Origin: Areca catechu
Lineage: Eukaryota; Streptophyta; Magnoliopsida; Arecales; Arecaceae
Direction: 5' to 3'
NCBI GenBank assembly: GCA_021397845.1
Contig: CM038043.1
Location: forward strand, 29,821,501-29,885,500
DNA: 64,000 bases
The notes beneath the pieces were generated by a model. It was not told the origin of the DNA. It made no database searches and worked only from the letters and a program-made list of their open reading frames with translations. Position 1 is the first letter of the stretch, and the number at the start of each line of letters is the position of its first letter. Positions 9,685-22,555 of the stretch are shown here, piece after piece. Position numbers and translations under genes: made by a program.

Positions 9685-12661
9685 TAGTGAGTAGCATTAT
9701 CTTAGGCAGCCCTAGCTGTTTGACCATGATGCTACCCTATATGGTCGATCGAACTCCTGCTTATTCAATTTTCATGGGAAGAAGATTTTGATTCACCCAG
9801 CCCCACCTAAGGACAATGTTAATAGGAGATCTAGCTCACTAAAAGAGAAGAAATCTGGAGTTAATTTAATTACTGCTAAGGAGGTAGAAAAAGAGATTTT
9901 TGAGGGTTCCACTATTTGGATGTTAGCTACTAAAGAAGTACCTGACCCAAGTGATAAAGAACACCCTCAAGAGGTTAAGGAAATCTTAAGTGAGTTTGAG
10001 GATGTATTTCCTAAAGATTTACGTGGCCAGTTACCACCACTAAGGGACATCCAGCATGCGATAGACTTAGTCCCAGGAGCCACCCTACCCAACCTGCCCC
10101 ACTATAGGATGAACCCAGCTGAATATCTAGAGCTATAAAAGCAGGTAGGAGAACTCATTTGAAAGGATTTATTTGGGAGAGCTTAAGTCCATGTGCTCAC
10201 CAGCCCTATTAACCCCTAAGAAAGATGACACATGGAGAATGTGTATTGATAGTCATGCCATAAACAAAATTACCGTGAAATATAGGTTTCCCATACCCCG
10301 ACTGGACGATATATTAGATATGATGGCCGGTGCAACCATCTTTTCAAAGATTGACATTAAGAGTGGCTATCATCAGGTTAGGATCATACCTGGGGATGAA
10401 TAAAAAATAACATTTAAAAACAAGGATGGTCTGTATGAATGGGTAGTGATGCCTTTCAGTTTGTTCAATGCCCCTAGCACCTTTATGAGGATCATGACCC
10501 AAGTCCAACGTATATTCATCAAAAAATTTGTTGTGGTTTACTTTGATGACATCTTGATCTATAGTAGGACTAAGGAAGACTACCTGAACCACCTTAAGCA
10601 AGATTGCCAAACCCTTAGGAAGGAGAACCTCTATGCCATCTTGAAGAAGTGTGATTTCATAACCCATAAAGTCATCTTCCTAGGATTCATAGTCACCCCC
10701 GAGGGAGTCTCAGCGAACCTTGAGAAAGTTAGGTCCATAGTAGAGTGGCCCATACTGACTAGCATTCATGACGTACGTAGTTTCCATGGTCTAGCCACCT
10801 TCTATCAAAGATTTATCTAGGGATTCAGTACTATTTTATCACCCATAACTGACTATATTAGGAAGGAAGATTTTGAGTGGACCAAAGCTGCTAATAAAGC
10901 CTTCCTAGAGATTAATGATAAGATGACACAAGCACCCATCCTGAGGTTACCCAATTTTCCCAAAGTCTTTGAGGTAGCTTGTGATGCTTCGGGAGTAGGC
11001 ATGGGAAGAGTTTTGAGCCAAGAGAATCACCCAGTAGCCTTCTTCAATGAAAAACTCATTGAGGCTAAACATAAATACTCAACCTATGACAAAGAGTTCT
11101 ATACAATAGTACAAGCCCTTAGATACTAGAGACATTATCTACTACCCCAGGAGTTTGTCCTTTACTCTGACCATGAAGCACTCCGATTCCTAAAATCCTA
11201 AAAAAAGTTGAACCCTAGGTATGCCAAATGGGTGGAGTATATCCAAGCCTATACCTTTGTGCTAAAACATCAGGCTAGAACTGAAAATAAGGTAGATGAT
11301 GCCCTTAGTCGACGTACCTTGCTTTTGAACACTATTAGAACTAAAGTCATTAGATTTGATCGATTGAAGGAAGAATATAAAACCTGTCCAGAATTTAGTA
11401 AAATTTTCCAAACCATCAGCCAAGGACCATCTAGTTACCATAATAAGTACACCCTCCAGGATGGTTATCTTTTTAGAAATAATAGATTGTGTATTCTTAG
11501 GACCTCACTTAAAGAATTCTTAATTTGAAAAACCCATGTAGTAGGTCTAGCAAGTCATTTTGGTAGAGACAGGACCATCTTAGCTATAGAAGACCAGTTC
11601 TTTTGGCCAACCTTAAGGAGGGATGTTGCCCACATTGTGTCCAGATATCAAACTTGTGCTCTTGCCAAACAACAGAAGCAAAATACTGGCTTATACACCC
11701 CTTTACCTGTACTATATCACCTATAGCAAGACCTTAGCATGGACTTTGTATTATGACTACCTAAGATCTTAAAGAAACATGACTCAATTTGTGTAGTGGT
11801 CGATAGGTTCTCGAAAATGTCTCATTTTATACCCTACTATCAGATTTTTGATGCCTCCAAAGTAGCCAAGATCTTTCTTTATCATGTGGTTAGGTTACAT
11901 GGCCTTCCTAAGACTATAGTGTTCGATAGGGATGTTCGTTTCACCAGTTACTTCTGGAAGACCCTTTGGCACTTATTAGGAACTAGTTTTCCACATCCTA
12001 CCACCCACAAACCGATGGCCAAATCGAGGTAGTGAATCGAAGTTTAGGAAAACTGCTGAGATGCCTTGTAGGTGAGAACATTGGGAATTGGGACCTGCTC
12101 TTACCCAGAGCCGAATTTACCTATAACAGTTCAGTCAATAGGTCCACAAGAGCCCATTCAAAATTGTTCATGGTTACAAGCCTAACAAACCTCTTGACCT
12201 AATCCCCTTGCCCTTGCATGCACGAGTCTCTGAGTTGGCTGAGTCATTTGTACAACATGTTAGGGATTTGCATAAGGAAATTAGTCAAAAGATTAACATA
12301 AGCAATGAAATCTGTAAAAGTTGGCTAACTCCCGAAAAGGTTTAAAGAATTTTCTACAGGGGATTATGTAATGATTAGGCTTAGGCCTGAGCGGTTCCCA
12401 CCAGGGACCATGAAGAAACTACATGCTCGTGGAGCTGGACCCTTCAAGGTAATAAAAAGAGTTGGACCCAATTCCTATGTGCTCGAGTTACCACCCGAAT
12501 TAGGTATTAGTTCAACCTTCAATATTTCAAACCTTGCTTGAGTATAGGAAACCAGCAATGATACCCAGCGAGCCCTTTAGATCTATCCCTTCCCTTGAGA
12601 GTGAGCTCCTCCTAGAGTGTCCACCGACAAATTGGCCTATGAGACATGAAATTATTGAGCA
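9681..12661 (+). pseudogene. Element K pol: RT, RNase H, integrase (broken)
   Basis: The frame in the -1 phase relative to protease begins at the ATG 9681 (MIVSSIILG) and, after small indels, covers RT (HAINKITVKYRFPIPRLDD; YFDD box near 10540), RNase H (ACDASGVGMGRVL near 10980; SDHEALRFL near 11180) and integrase (VVDRFSKMSHF near 11800; FDRDVRFTSYFWKTLWH near 11930). Stops occur at the equivalents of Trp in EWK, RYW and LIW of element G, and elsewhere. The chromodomain is missing because B starts just before it. It is non-functional. Confidence 0.85.
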
Positions 12662-14419
12662 TGTTGCCCGGGTTGCTACCCAAGAAGGGGGTGAATTGGG
12701 AATTTAAAAAACTAAAGCAGATAATGTGCAATAAATAAATTTCCTTAAGTGTTATGTGTTGTGACTAAAATTTAAATGCAGAAGCTAAAAGAAATCAAAT
12801 AATCACAATACAAACACATAAGAATTATAGTGTTTCGGAGCAACCAGCTCCTATATCCACTACCCAAGATACCACTTGGGATTTCCACTATATTCATGCT
12901 CAAATACAATCGGATTGTTTTGCAGGATCATAATCTAAGACCTCTACACTTTGGTTTTAATGGAATCACCAAAGAAAATCTAACACCCTTTGATTTTGAA
13001 TAGGCTCACCAAAGAAAACTAACTTGGTTTTCACAGGATCACCAAGAACCTAACTTGGTCAACTTGGTTTTACCAAGATCACCAAGAACCCAACACTTGG
13101 TTTTTATCAAGTTTCACCAAGAACCTATTTGGTTTTTCAACCAGGCTGAACAATAACCCAACAATTCAATAAAATTAATTGAAATAAATGCAACAAAAAT
13201 GACAAACTCAATTTGTTGGATAGTTGCCGGTGCAGCTTGATAGAAGTCCACTTGAATGCACTTGAATGAGCTTTAATTGCTTCAGTGGCTTCTTTCCAAA
13301 TTGCTTCAAGCTTCCGATCAAAGTTGGTGAAGACTTGAAGGCTGACTTGAATGCTCTTGTGCTCTTTGCTTGTAGGTAAGTAGGATATTTAATGTATCAC
13401 TCAAAACTTTGAAGAACATTCTAAATCATTGCTTCAAGAAAGTTTAAATCCTTCAAACATAAGGTCTTCCATCACTCCAAGGCAATTCTAGCCATTGTAG
13501 ACCATTGGGAAGTGGTTTGTGACCGTTGGAGCACTTTTTGGCATTCAAAAATAAATTCTGGAATTAGCCATTGGATACCTGAAAGTGATGTTTGAGTCGG
13601 CTCGGATACCTTCGACTCGGCTCGGATTCCTTCGACTCGGCTCGGATTCTTCGAGTCGATAGGTCGAGTCACCAAATCTTCAGTGCAGTCGGCTCTTTGT
13701 CTCAGAGTGCAAAACTTCACTCTAGATGAGTCGGCTCGAACTTATATCTTTGAAAATCTTGAACAAGAGGAGTCGGCTCTTTTGGTCTTTGGTAGTCTTT
13801 TCTTCTCATGTTCTGAAATCATCACTCTGGAAGAGTCAGCTCATTATAGTTCGAGTCGACTCGCTTTCTCAGGTCTTCAAAATTAGGTTTGGTAGAGTCG
13901 CCTCTTTCTGGTTCGCGTTGGCTCGCCTGGCTGTTCTCAGAAATCTTCAAAAACTGGACTTTGGAGGAGTCGGCTCAGAAATTTTTCAATCGACTCGATT
14001 CATTGTAGTCTGCTCGGATTGCTACGTCCAGAATCCTTGCTGTATGCCACTAGGAGGAGTCGGCTATTCAACATATTGGGTTAGCTCGAGTATTTTTCTT
14101 CAAGAATTTTATAATTGGACTCAAAGAAAAACTCTCACCAACACTCTTACATTTTTCATGCAAACCAACTCAAAATAATTCTAAGGCACACATACACAGA
14201 AGTAACACATTTTACAAAATTTATTCTTAGCTTTTTCATTAGGTTCTTCTTTATAGAAACACATTGCAAACAACTCAAACAAGAAACAAATGTGTAGGAG
14301 TTGAAGTTTGAACAATTAACTCATCATACAAAAACTTGTAATACACTTGAAGAGTTGTTGAAAATAAATGTACATGCTCCAATGTTTGGTTATCATCAAA
14401 ATCACTTATGGGGTCAATA
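12662..14419 (-). repeat. 3' LTR of element B (about 1.76 kb)
   Basis: It runs from TGTTGCCCGGGTTGC to GGGGTCAATA. Its inner edge touches ATCTCTCCCTTTTT, the complement of a purine tract. Both LTRs of B end in CAATA rather than CAACA, so they share a changed terminal base. The middle (13593-14075) holds GAGTCGGCTC repeats. Confidence 0.82.
13593..14075. repeat. GAGTCGGCTC array in the 3' LTR of element B
   Basis: The motif GAGTCGGCTCG or close variants (GAGTCGACTCG, GAGTCAGCTC) recurs about a dozen times. Three consecutive units near 13595-13660 (CTCGGCTCGGATACCTTCGA and relatives) have a 20-bp period. The matching positions in A, H and C carry the GTGTCGACAC form instead. Confidence 0.88.
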
Positions 14420-15190
14420 ATCTCTCCCTTTTTGATGATGACAAAATACTATGAATGAAAAATTCTTTACACTTTACATGTATAAGGGTATTTGACGATT
14501 AAATATTCACATGTATCAGAGCTAATTAATTGGTAAATAAGTATCAGAGCTCAAGAGATGATATCATTGTATATCATCAAGGCATCAAACTTTTCATGCT
14601 TCATAATATTATAATTAGCACAAAACATAGAGTATCAAAGTTTTGAAAAAAATATTGATAGAATTAAGATTAATTTGTAGATCAATAGCAGTTAAAGCAA
14701 AATCATACAAGAGAATCTCCCCCTTTCTCTAGGTTTTAAAGTAATTGAATAGTTAGGTCCAATTGAATATTATCACTTTTGTGCTTCCCCTTTTTCATTC
14801 TTTTTAAGTACTTTAAGAACGATTGGTAGGAAGCTTAACATACATATTAGAATTTTCATGATATACTATTCTCCATTTCTACCAGTTCTACCATTTCTCT
14901 CCCTTTTTGTCAATCAATCAAAAAGGTGAGCTCAGATTTTGAAATAGATTGAGAAAGTCTGTAATATTTGTTTGAGATAATTTCACTTTCTCAAATTAGA
15001 AATTCTAATTAAAAATTCATCACAGTTGTATCAAATGCATTAAAAGGATAACTCATCATAACAAAAGATCTTTCATTTCATTGATAAATTTACTATACAA
15101 AGTAGGAAAGAAAGTACATTCATATTGTAAAAGATAAAAGGTAGAATATTAACAAGGTCAGAAATACAACCAAAAGACTAACCAAATAAT
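14420..15190 (-). other. 3' untranslated region of element B
   Basis: No gene is visible. The complements of purine tracts occur at 14424-14433 (CTCTCCCTTTTT), 14716-14727 (TCTCCCCCTTTC) and 14895-14908 (TCTCCCTTTTTGTC), so the B element, like H and D, has several polypurine-like tracts between its extra ORF and the LTR. Confidence 0.6.
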
Positions 15191-16600
15191 CTATTCTTCT
15201 TCTTCTTCACTAGAAGAAGAGGAGCCTACCTCTATAACTTTATCAGATGTCTTAGTTTTTGGGGTTTTAAACCTTAGATCCCTGAACCTAGTTCTAATAG
15301 GGGCTCTATAAATCTTAGTCTTTTTGGGTTTCTTCTTGGTTTCAATAGGTTTAGGTTTAGGTGGATCAGACGAAGGAATAGGAGTAGGAGTTTCAAGTGA
15401 CTCCTTGAAAATCTGTACAGGAGCATCTTTAGTAGTGATTGATTCCTTTTGTGATTGCAGCAAGATACTTCTAATTTCTTCCTTAAAACCTCCATTTCCT
15501 TATTAATATTTTTCTGGTGAAGCATCTGTTCATATCTCATGTCCTGCAAGCTTGCATCAACTATACTTCTTATTTCATCAATTGCAGAATTCATGTGATT
15601 TGTTACTGAATTTGAGATAGTTTACATCTTTTGAAATATTAGCTTCTTAAGGTCAGATGGAGTAATCATTATACCTTCAGTTCTTCCTTCAACAGCAATA
15701 GCTTCATCATCTTCTGAAGAGGTAGCAGCAACCTGACTAGACACTTTCTTTTTCCATATTCCATCTTGTAGTTTGTAACCCATTCTTTGTAGTGAATTGA
15801 AGGAATAAGTGTCAGAATGATGTAGTGGCTTGCCTATCTCTTTGTTTAAGTCAACTCCAGCTTCTTCAAACAGTAGAGTTAAGACCATACCGTAGGGTAG
15901 GCAGGCTTTGACTTTTCAAGTTGCTTCAGTCATTTGAATCATCATTATATAAGGAAGGTTGAGAGGCTTTTCTTCTATCAAATGTCCCATAAAAGTCATA
16001 TCTTTTTCACTGACCCAATCAAAGCGACCAGTCCTGGGAAAAAAATCCTACTGATCATATTCTGAAGAAGCCTCATTTCCTTTGATCGTAAGTTGGCCTA
16101 TACATGTTGAATGGATTTCACACCTTCTTTCTCCAAAATGAGCTTTAATATGTGTTCTTTGTCTGGTAGATTAAGCTCAGTGGCGCCGTCCATTAGCATT
16201 TGTAGCAAGTTGCCCAACTTCTCTTCATCCATGATGATCTTAATTCCCTTAACTATTGATTCCAAATGAAATTCTTAAAGAACTATATTTTCATAGAAGA
16301 TCTGTACCAGTGAAGGGTAGGGTAAGATGTCCAAAGAATAGAAATGCTTCCAGCCCTAACTTGCTATCCATCTTCCAATCTTCATTTCCATCTCTTCTAG
16401 GAAGGAGAAATCTATTCTTCTTCCGCAAGTGACAGACCGGTTGGCCATTGAGATAATCTGTGCAGTATGAAAGGGAGTTTCTTCTTGTTGTTGCTTAGTG
16501 GTAGACCTTTTCCTCTTTTCTCTTTTCCCTTTTGCATCTTCACTGTGTGCCCTTGATTCACCAATTTGAAGAATCTTCATTGCAGATCTTCAAGAAGCCA
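15191..16600 (-). pseudogene. Extra 3' ORF of element B (broken)
   Basis: Three open pieces read on the minus strand: 16356-16580 (basic start with KGKREKRKRSTTKQQQEE, then MANRSVTCGRRIDFSFLEEM), 15622-15888 (LFEEAGVDLNKEIGKPLHHS, SFNSLQRMGYKLQDGIWKKK) and 15191-15463 (IETKKKPKKTKIYRAPIRTR, then FRDLRFKTPKTKT and a tail of Ser and Glu). The same blocks occur in order in D (45783-47544). The middle block resembles proteins annotated in plants as 'putative plant transposon protein', from memory of that family. Function is unknown. The basic start could be a nuclear localisation signal (inference). Confidence 0.6.
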
Positions 16601-16744
16601 TTGCAGTGGGATTTAAGAAATTTAGGTTCTAGGAAATGATTTTTGGGAGTTTGGTAAAGTTTCCGAGAGGAGTAGAGAGTGTTTGAAGTAAAGTAAGAAG
16701 AGTGAAATACATAAAAAGATAGTTCAGATCTGCCTAAATAGCGA

Positions 16745-16940
16745 TTTCCTGACTTTCGAGTTGGCTCGCCAAACCCTAGGAATAATCGAGTTAGCTCGAC
16801 CAGAGCGAACTCAAAAAGATAAGAACATCGAATCAGCTAGGCAAAGACCTATTCGGCTCGACCAGAGAAATAGGCAGAAACATCAAGTATTCGAGCCGGC
16901 TCGACCAGAGCAAGATTGCTCGAGTCGACTCGAATAGAAA
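16745..16940. repeat. Palindrome cluster between pol and extra ORF of element B
   Basis: Variants CGAGTTGGCTCGCC, CGAGTTAGCTCGACC, GAGCCGGCTCGACC and GAGTCGACTCG lie within 200 bp upstream of the extra ORF on the minus strand. They are the same variant family as in the LTRs of B and not the GTGTCGACAC form. Confidence 0.8.
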
Positions 16941-17039
16941 CTTTTCACATAAAATAAAATGATTCAGAAATTGAATCCGCTATAATGAAATTTTAAGGAA
17001 AGTTATTCAACAATCATGAATAAATGTAGGAGATTTTTT

Positions 17040-17177
17040 AGATAGTTTTTCCTTGATATTTGAAGGAAATTAGGTTATCTAAATCTAGAAAGGATCACAT
17101 AGCCTTAATTCTTCTCTAAGCAGTTCAAATCTATCCTAATTCAATGGCTTAGTAAAGATGTCAGCTAATTATTTTTT
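17040..17177 (-). pseudogene. Last codons of RNase H of element B
   Basis: The minus strand of 17060-17170 gives LADIFTKPLN and then the FELLREEL-like end typical of copia RNase H. It is cut off sharply at about 17177, where unrelated sequence begins. Confidence 0.65.
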
Positions 17178-17825
17178 ATTTTTTTTATGAGCAAACCCTA
17201 GCAGCCAACCTTCCTTCCCCTTCCACTAAACCCTAGCCATCATCCAACTCCAGCTGAAGCCCAAGGATGCCCACCTTCATCCAAGGCAGGCATCCCCTTC
17301 TTCAACTGGCCACCAGCCACCTGAAGCTTCGCTCCACCCTCCACTCTTCTTTCTTCTATTTACTTATTTTTTTCATATTCTATAACTCTAATCCCTGATG
17401 TGTGCAGGATCTGTCTGGTGAAACCATCCAAGGAAGAGGTTTTCTTTGCTATCTAGACCAGCTGATAGAAAGTCAGTTGATACACGGGAAAGAGACTTGT
17501 TCATCCAGGCACCGATCCAGAAGTATAGAGCGACCCCATCTTTGATCAAGATCTCATCATTACCAGGTACGAAATCAAACCCTACTCATAATTTTGATTT
17601 GCTGAAGGTAATACTGTTCTAACCGAGTGGTTTCTCAACCCTCATGGTCCTAGTCTTTATTGCTTTGAATGATCTTATCTGCGGTAGTGTAGTTGGTCCT
17701 TACATCTTCTCTATGATAGTTCTTTTCCTCTTTCTCGGGAACTTAGACATCACATATAAAATCAAAAATTAATAAAAATTATTAGTCACTATTTTTTTTA
17801 TGCATGTTCATCCTATTCCCACTAC
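17178..17825. other. Unrelated segment replacing the RT core of element B
   Basis: Between the RNase H end and the integrase end of B, where about 2 kb of RT and RNase H would be expected, lie about 650 bp with no similarity that I can see to any other element here. It is C-rich at its left end (after a run of T and A) and AT-rich at its right end. On the plus strand a 'GTGTGCAG/GATCTG' (17401-17414) and an 'ATTACCAG/GTACG' (about 17562-17574) would fit an intron-exon-intron arrangement round a 160-bp piece, but no long open frame is present. It could be a captured host fragment or part of another element. Confidence 0.5.
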
Positions 17826-18770
17826 ACCCTGCATCACTTTACTTAAAATTGAATAACCAAGAAAGATACCTTCATTAAATTTTGTATCAGATTTTTCAAG
17901 GTTATCCTTTTTATTATTTAAGATAAAACATTTACAACCGAATACATGAAAGTAACTTATATTTGATTTTCTATTATTCCAAAGCTCATAGGAGATTTTT
18001 TTTAGAATAGGTCTAATAAGAATATGGTTCTGATGTAACATGCAGTGTTCACAACTTCAGCCTAAAAGTACTTTGAAACATTGCCTTCACATATTATTAT
18101 TCGAGCCATTTCTTTCAAAGTTTTTATTCTTTCTTTTTACAACACCATTTTGTTGTGGTATTCATGGAGCTAAAAAGTTATGATCAATGCCATGCTCATT
18201 ACAAGGTTCTTCAAAATATTGATTTTCAAATTTTGAGCCATGATCATTTTTTATTGAAATAATTGATTGATTTTTCTAATTTGAAACATTTATATGAAAT
18301 TTTTAAAAAATAGTGAATAACTCATCTTTGTATACCAAAAATAATATCCAAGTGACTCTAGAAAAATTATCTACTATTACAAGTTCATATTTCTTACTTC
18401 CTAACCTTATGGTTCTAGTTTGTCCAAATAAGTCCATGTATAGTAGCTCTAAAAGTTTAAATGTTAAAATAATATTTTTAGATTTAAAACTCTTCTTAGT
18501 TTGTTTACCATATTGATGAGCATCTCATACATCATCATTTTTAAAATTTAATTTATGCAAATCTTTAACTAAATCTTTAGATATAAATTTAGATAAAGTA
18601 TGCATACTAGCATGTCTAAGTCTTCTATGCCAAAGACAACTAGTTTTCTTGATTTTTGCATTCATAGCCACTAGACTTGTTCTATCTTTTATGGGTAGAT
18701 CATTTAAGTCAACCATGTACATGTTTCCAAGTCTATGTCCTACAAATTTGATGCTTGAATCAAAAAAACT
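17826..18770 (-). pseudogene. Element B pre-integrase and integrase (broken)
   Basis: Open stretches are 18525-18722 (pre-integrase: LWHRRLRHASMHTLSKF, with the HHCC start) and 17808-18041 (integrase C-terminal part: HILIRPILKKISYELW and YFHVFGCKCFILNNKKDN, then FLGYS). The catalytic core between them is recognisable near 18080-18450 (complement of KNRTLKEMARII-like) but broken by stops. The frame ends at FLGYSILSK where the unrelated segment begins. Confidence 0.75.
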
Positions 18771-20708
18771 AGTAACTATGTATATTAAAACTCAAACAAA
18801 ACTTTAAAGCCTTTATCACATAATTGTCTAATGCTTAATAGATTATACTTTAATTTATCTTCTAGTAATACATTTTCAATGAATGTTGAAGGGTTAATTT
18901 TGATCTTACCAATACCAAAGATTCTCTTCTTACCGTAATCTCTAAAGGTTACAATACTACTTTCGTTTATCTCTAGGATGAAGAATTATTCCTTATCACC
19001 TATCATATACCTTGAGCAGCTATTATCTAAGTACCATCTTCTTTTTGATGATTGGACTATTTGACATTCTTATAAAATAAATCAAGGTTTTTAGATACCT
19101 AGCTTTCTTGAATCCTTTAAGGTTAGTTACCATGGTTCCTTTGGGAACCTAAATATTTTTAACTTTATTTTTATTTTTCTTCCTTAAGCTACATTCATAA
19201 GCCTTATGTCCAATTATATTATAGTAGAAATAAAAAACATTTATCTTTTGTAAAGACTTAGGTACAAAAATTTGGTTGCAGAACATTTGGTTACTAAAAA
19301 TTTGTTGTTGAAATTTAAGTTATACCCAATTTTAGCTTTATCATTTAATTTGCTTTATTTTTTAAGAATTAACTCAAGTTTATTTGAACTCAAAATCAGC
19401 TTATTAACTAAAGGTTTAAGTTTCGAATTTTCTTTTCTAAGTTTTTGTTCTTTTCCTTTAAAGCTTTAAGTTTTTTAGAATGCTCCTCTTTCTCATTTTG
19501 TTAAGCTTTATTACTTTCAAGAGCTTCATTCAAATCTTTTGCAAGATATTGTTTTTCTTTAAAGTGTCATTTTTTGCTTTTTGTAAAGATCATTTGAATT
19601 TAGAAAGACATTTTTTCAAACCAGCTTTCTTAAATTCTACAGGAAAATCATAAAAGGCAGTATGCAATTCATCAAATAAAAATTCAATATTAGGTTCATT
19701 GCATACCTCATCTTCTAAAGTCATCAAGCAAAGACTGGCCAATTTCATCTGCTCTTTGTCTTCATTGGAGCTTGACTCATCATTGTCGCTCCATGTAGCA
19801 ACATTTTCTTCTTCTTGCTCTTCTTGTGGCTCTTTTTTAGCATAGGATAATTTGATCGATAGTGCCCCAGTTTTTTATATTCATAATAAATAAGCTATTG
19901 ATCCTTGTCTTTTTTTCTTTTTTTGTACTTACTTGGCTCTCCCTTAGCCAAGTGTTGCTATCTATAATTTGATCTGCCCTCGTTCATGAATCTTCTAAAT
20001 CTTCTCATCACAAGGGCCATATCCTCAGCTCCAAACTCCTCTTCAGATGAGGGGCTTTCCTCTTAAGCTTATACATCATCAAGGATCCAAGAAGCTCTTT
20101 CAATAGTAAGTTGTTAAGATTTTTAGCTTTTTGAATTGCAATGACTTTTGGATCCTATTTGTCTAGTAGTGATTGAAGGATTTTGTCCACCAAGTCACTG
20201 TTAGAGTATATTCTACTAAGATTTTTGAGACTGTTAATAATATTTATAAGCCTTATAAAAATTTTAGAAATGGTCTCAGTAGATTTCATTTTGAATAATT
20301 CATAATTATGCATGAGCAAGTTAAATTTTGAATTCTTAATTTGATTTGTTCCTTTGTGAGTGACTTAAAGTCTATCCAAAATTTTCATTATAGATTACAA
20401 ATAAAAATTTAGCTAAATTTAGTCGAGTCAAGTGCACAATACATGAAGTTCATGGCTTTTACATTTATTTCAGCTATCTTCATGTTATGATCATCCTATT
20501 TGTCTTCTAGTTTTGAGATGTCAATGCCATCAATCTTTTTAGTGGGTGTGTGAGGACCTTTCATGATTACTCTCTATAATTGAAAGACTATGGGTTGAAT
20601 ATAAATTCTTATTCTAGCCTTCCAATATATGTAATGGGTACCCTTGAAAAGTGGAGGTTTATTATTGGATTGTCCTTCAACTAGTGAAGTGCTCATATGG
20701 GTTGCCAT
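18771..20708 (-). pseudogene. Element B gag and protease (heavily broken)
   Basis: The gag start codon is at 20708-20706 in the same place relative to the primer site as in A and C. Fragments of the capsid region lie at 20100-20560, the acidic serine-rich region at 19700-19830, and the protease near 19010-19050 reads WYLDNSCSRYM, with D-N-S instead of D-S-G. Stops occur every few dozen codons. It is non-functional. Confidence 0.68.
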
Positions 20709-20750
20709 GATCTTTTTTCCTAATCATTGGATTAATGGTATTAAGAAATG

Positions 20751-20762
20751 GCTTTACTACCA
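20751..20762 (-). promoter_or_regulatory. Degenerate primer binding site of element B
   Basis: The minus strand reads TGGTAGTAAAGC, 9 of 12 matches to TGGTATCAGAGC, two bases inside the 5' LTR edge. Confidence 0.7.
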
Positions 20763-20953
20763 CTTGTTACCTAGACTTACAATTCAAGAGGAGGATGAAT
20801 TGGGTTTTCAAAAATTAAAATAGGTATGTGCCTTTGAAAACTTTAATCAAATGCGAGCCAAGTATAGTGTAATTTGTGGAAGCTATGAGAGAAAGTAAGA
20901 GAAAAAATAATCACATAAACAAAAAAATTTATAGTGGTGTAGAGCAATCCCAT

Positions 20954-22435
20954 TGATGGGGGATGAAGCTTGATACAAAAATTGATGCGAGACAAAAGGG
21001 GGGCTAGGAGGAGGATCGTTGGAGAGCTGAAAAGTCTCCTGTGATTAGGGTCAAGAAGGTTGAAAAAATATGTAGGGGCAAGAAAGATGGATACTTTATG
21101 GACTTGGGACTAACCTTCATGGAGAGACGTCGCACCTCTAGGGCATCTCACCCACCCCACTACATACATTCGAGGGTGTCCCACCCATCTCACTACATGC
21201 GGAGCCTAGGGCATCTCACCCAAATCGCTACCTGGGGCTATGAAGGAGAAGCTCCAAGATCATAAAGGGGACTCAGCTAGGGAGAAGATAACTGGGGCCT
21301 CACATCACTCGACCCCCGTAGGTGAAGGAAAAATGGGCCATATGCCCACTCCTGATGGAGGTAGAACCAAGAAACTCTTTTCTTAAAAATTCATATTCCT
21401 CATCATCATCATTATTTTATTCAAGAGATGAGATGCCTTTATATAGGCTTACAAAACTTGGGATCCAAGTAATGAATACAAGGCATGCAGCTCATAAAAG
21501 GTGACATCCCAAACCAGCTTTGTTTATAGCCTGAAAATATGGTAGAAATCTAAACATAATCCTCCCTATATGGTCGAAAATAAAACTATTCCTAATCTAA
21601 AACTAAATTTAAAAAAAACTTCCAACTGGTTCATACATCCAGATTTAAAATAAATAAAATAAATTCCAAACTCCTCAAGATCCATGCCAAGTTGCTTTGA
21701 AATCCATGCAAGCTTGATGATTGTGCAAAAAATTCTTGCTCTAAGAAGCATGCACTTTGGAAATCGTGCAGCTCCAAGAAACCTGTAGCTTTCACATTCG
21801 TGCGCTACAGGTTCCTCCTACATGGATCGAAGGGGCTGAAATAAGGCAGATGCGGAGGTTGGGATGGCCAGCGGCTGGCATGGTTGGCCGACGGGAAGAA
21901 GGGGCAGACGATGGCACTGTGGAGGAGGGGCGTGCCACGGACGAACGGAGAGAAGGGAAGGCACGGCCGGCGGCCGTGGGTGTTGGGGCTTTGGGTAGGC
22001 ACCTTGGGCGGCTCCTCTAGCAGCCGGCGATGGTGCTGGAGAGGAAGACGATGGACATGGGTGCGTGCGGTGGGGGCGCATGGGCGGACTGCCATGGGTG
22101 GAGCTGCAGGGGAAGATGGACGGCCAACGGGGTCCATCCAATCGTCGGGCGTGGTGGCACAGGGGAGATGGAGGGCCTTTGGGGGGGTCACCGGTGGTTA
22201 ACCGTGGCAGATCTAGGATGAACAGGAAGAAAAAAGGAGAAAGAATGGAGGTTCTGTTAGTTTCTGGGAGGTTGAAGATGATAGGAATAGCAGAGGAATA
22301 AAACGGGGATACGTCTTGAATAAAGCTAGAATAACATGTATAGGTGGAATAGCTAGAATAAGATAATATGAAATAAAAATATAAAAATCTAGAAAAGAAA
22401 AAAGAAAATTCGGATGGGTTTTGATGTCCCCATCA
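20954..22435 (-). repeat. Left (3') LTR of element I (1482 bp)
   Basis: It aligns along its length with the right LTR, roughly nine bases in ten identical by eye. A TATA-like run read on the minus strand lies at about 21431-21440 (plus CTTTATATAGG). A GC-rich stretch occupies about 21830-22215 in otherwise AT-rich DNA and gives overlapping open frames on both strands that I do not regard as genes. Confidence 0.88.
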
Positions 22436-22555
22436 TTCCCCTGGGGTGGGGAAAACTCGACTCCGTTGAGTCAGGCTTGCCACAATCTTTTTTTCTCTCT
22501 TTTTTTTTCAACTTTCTTTTTCAACCCTAATCCTCTCCTACTCTCATTCCAAAAT
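22436..22555 (-). other. Interior of element I with pol C-terminal remnant
   Basis: The interior is 120 bp. The left third is TTCCCCTGGGGTGGGG followed by AACTCGACTCCGTTGAGTC, homologous to the last pol codons and purine tract of G (33056-33095) and to J (41864-41905). The right end (minus strand TTTTGGAATGAGAGTAGGAG) resembles a worn primer site (TGGAATGAGAGT, 9 of 12). Confidence 0.75.

Larger units (their letters stand above)
9246..12661 (+). mobile_element. Element K: decayed Ty3/gypsy chromovirus, both ends missing
   Basis: The coding order is gag tail, protease, RT, RNase H, integrase, and the match to element G runs block by block. It starts abruptly after the H LTR, in the acidic region after the gag zinc knuckles, and stops at 12661 in the integrase C-terminal linker (PPTNWPM) just before the chromodomain, where element B begins. 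No LTR of K is visible. More than ten stops lie in pol, many at sites where G has Trp or Gln. Confidence 0.88.

Noticed and set aside
17408..17567. A possible captured host exon bounded by AG and GT
   Set aside because: No open reading frame or recognisable protein supports it; AG/G and G/GT pairs this far apart are common by chance. Kept only as a question about the filler segment.
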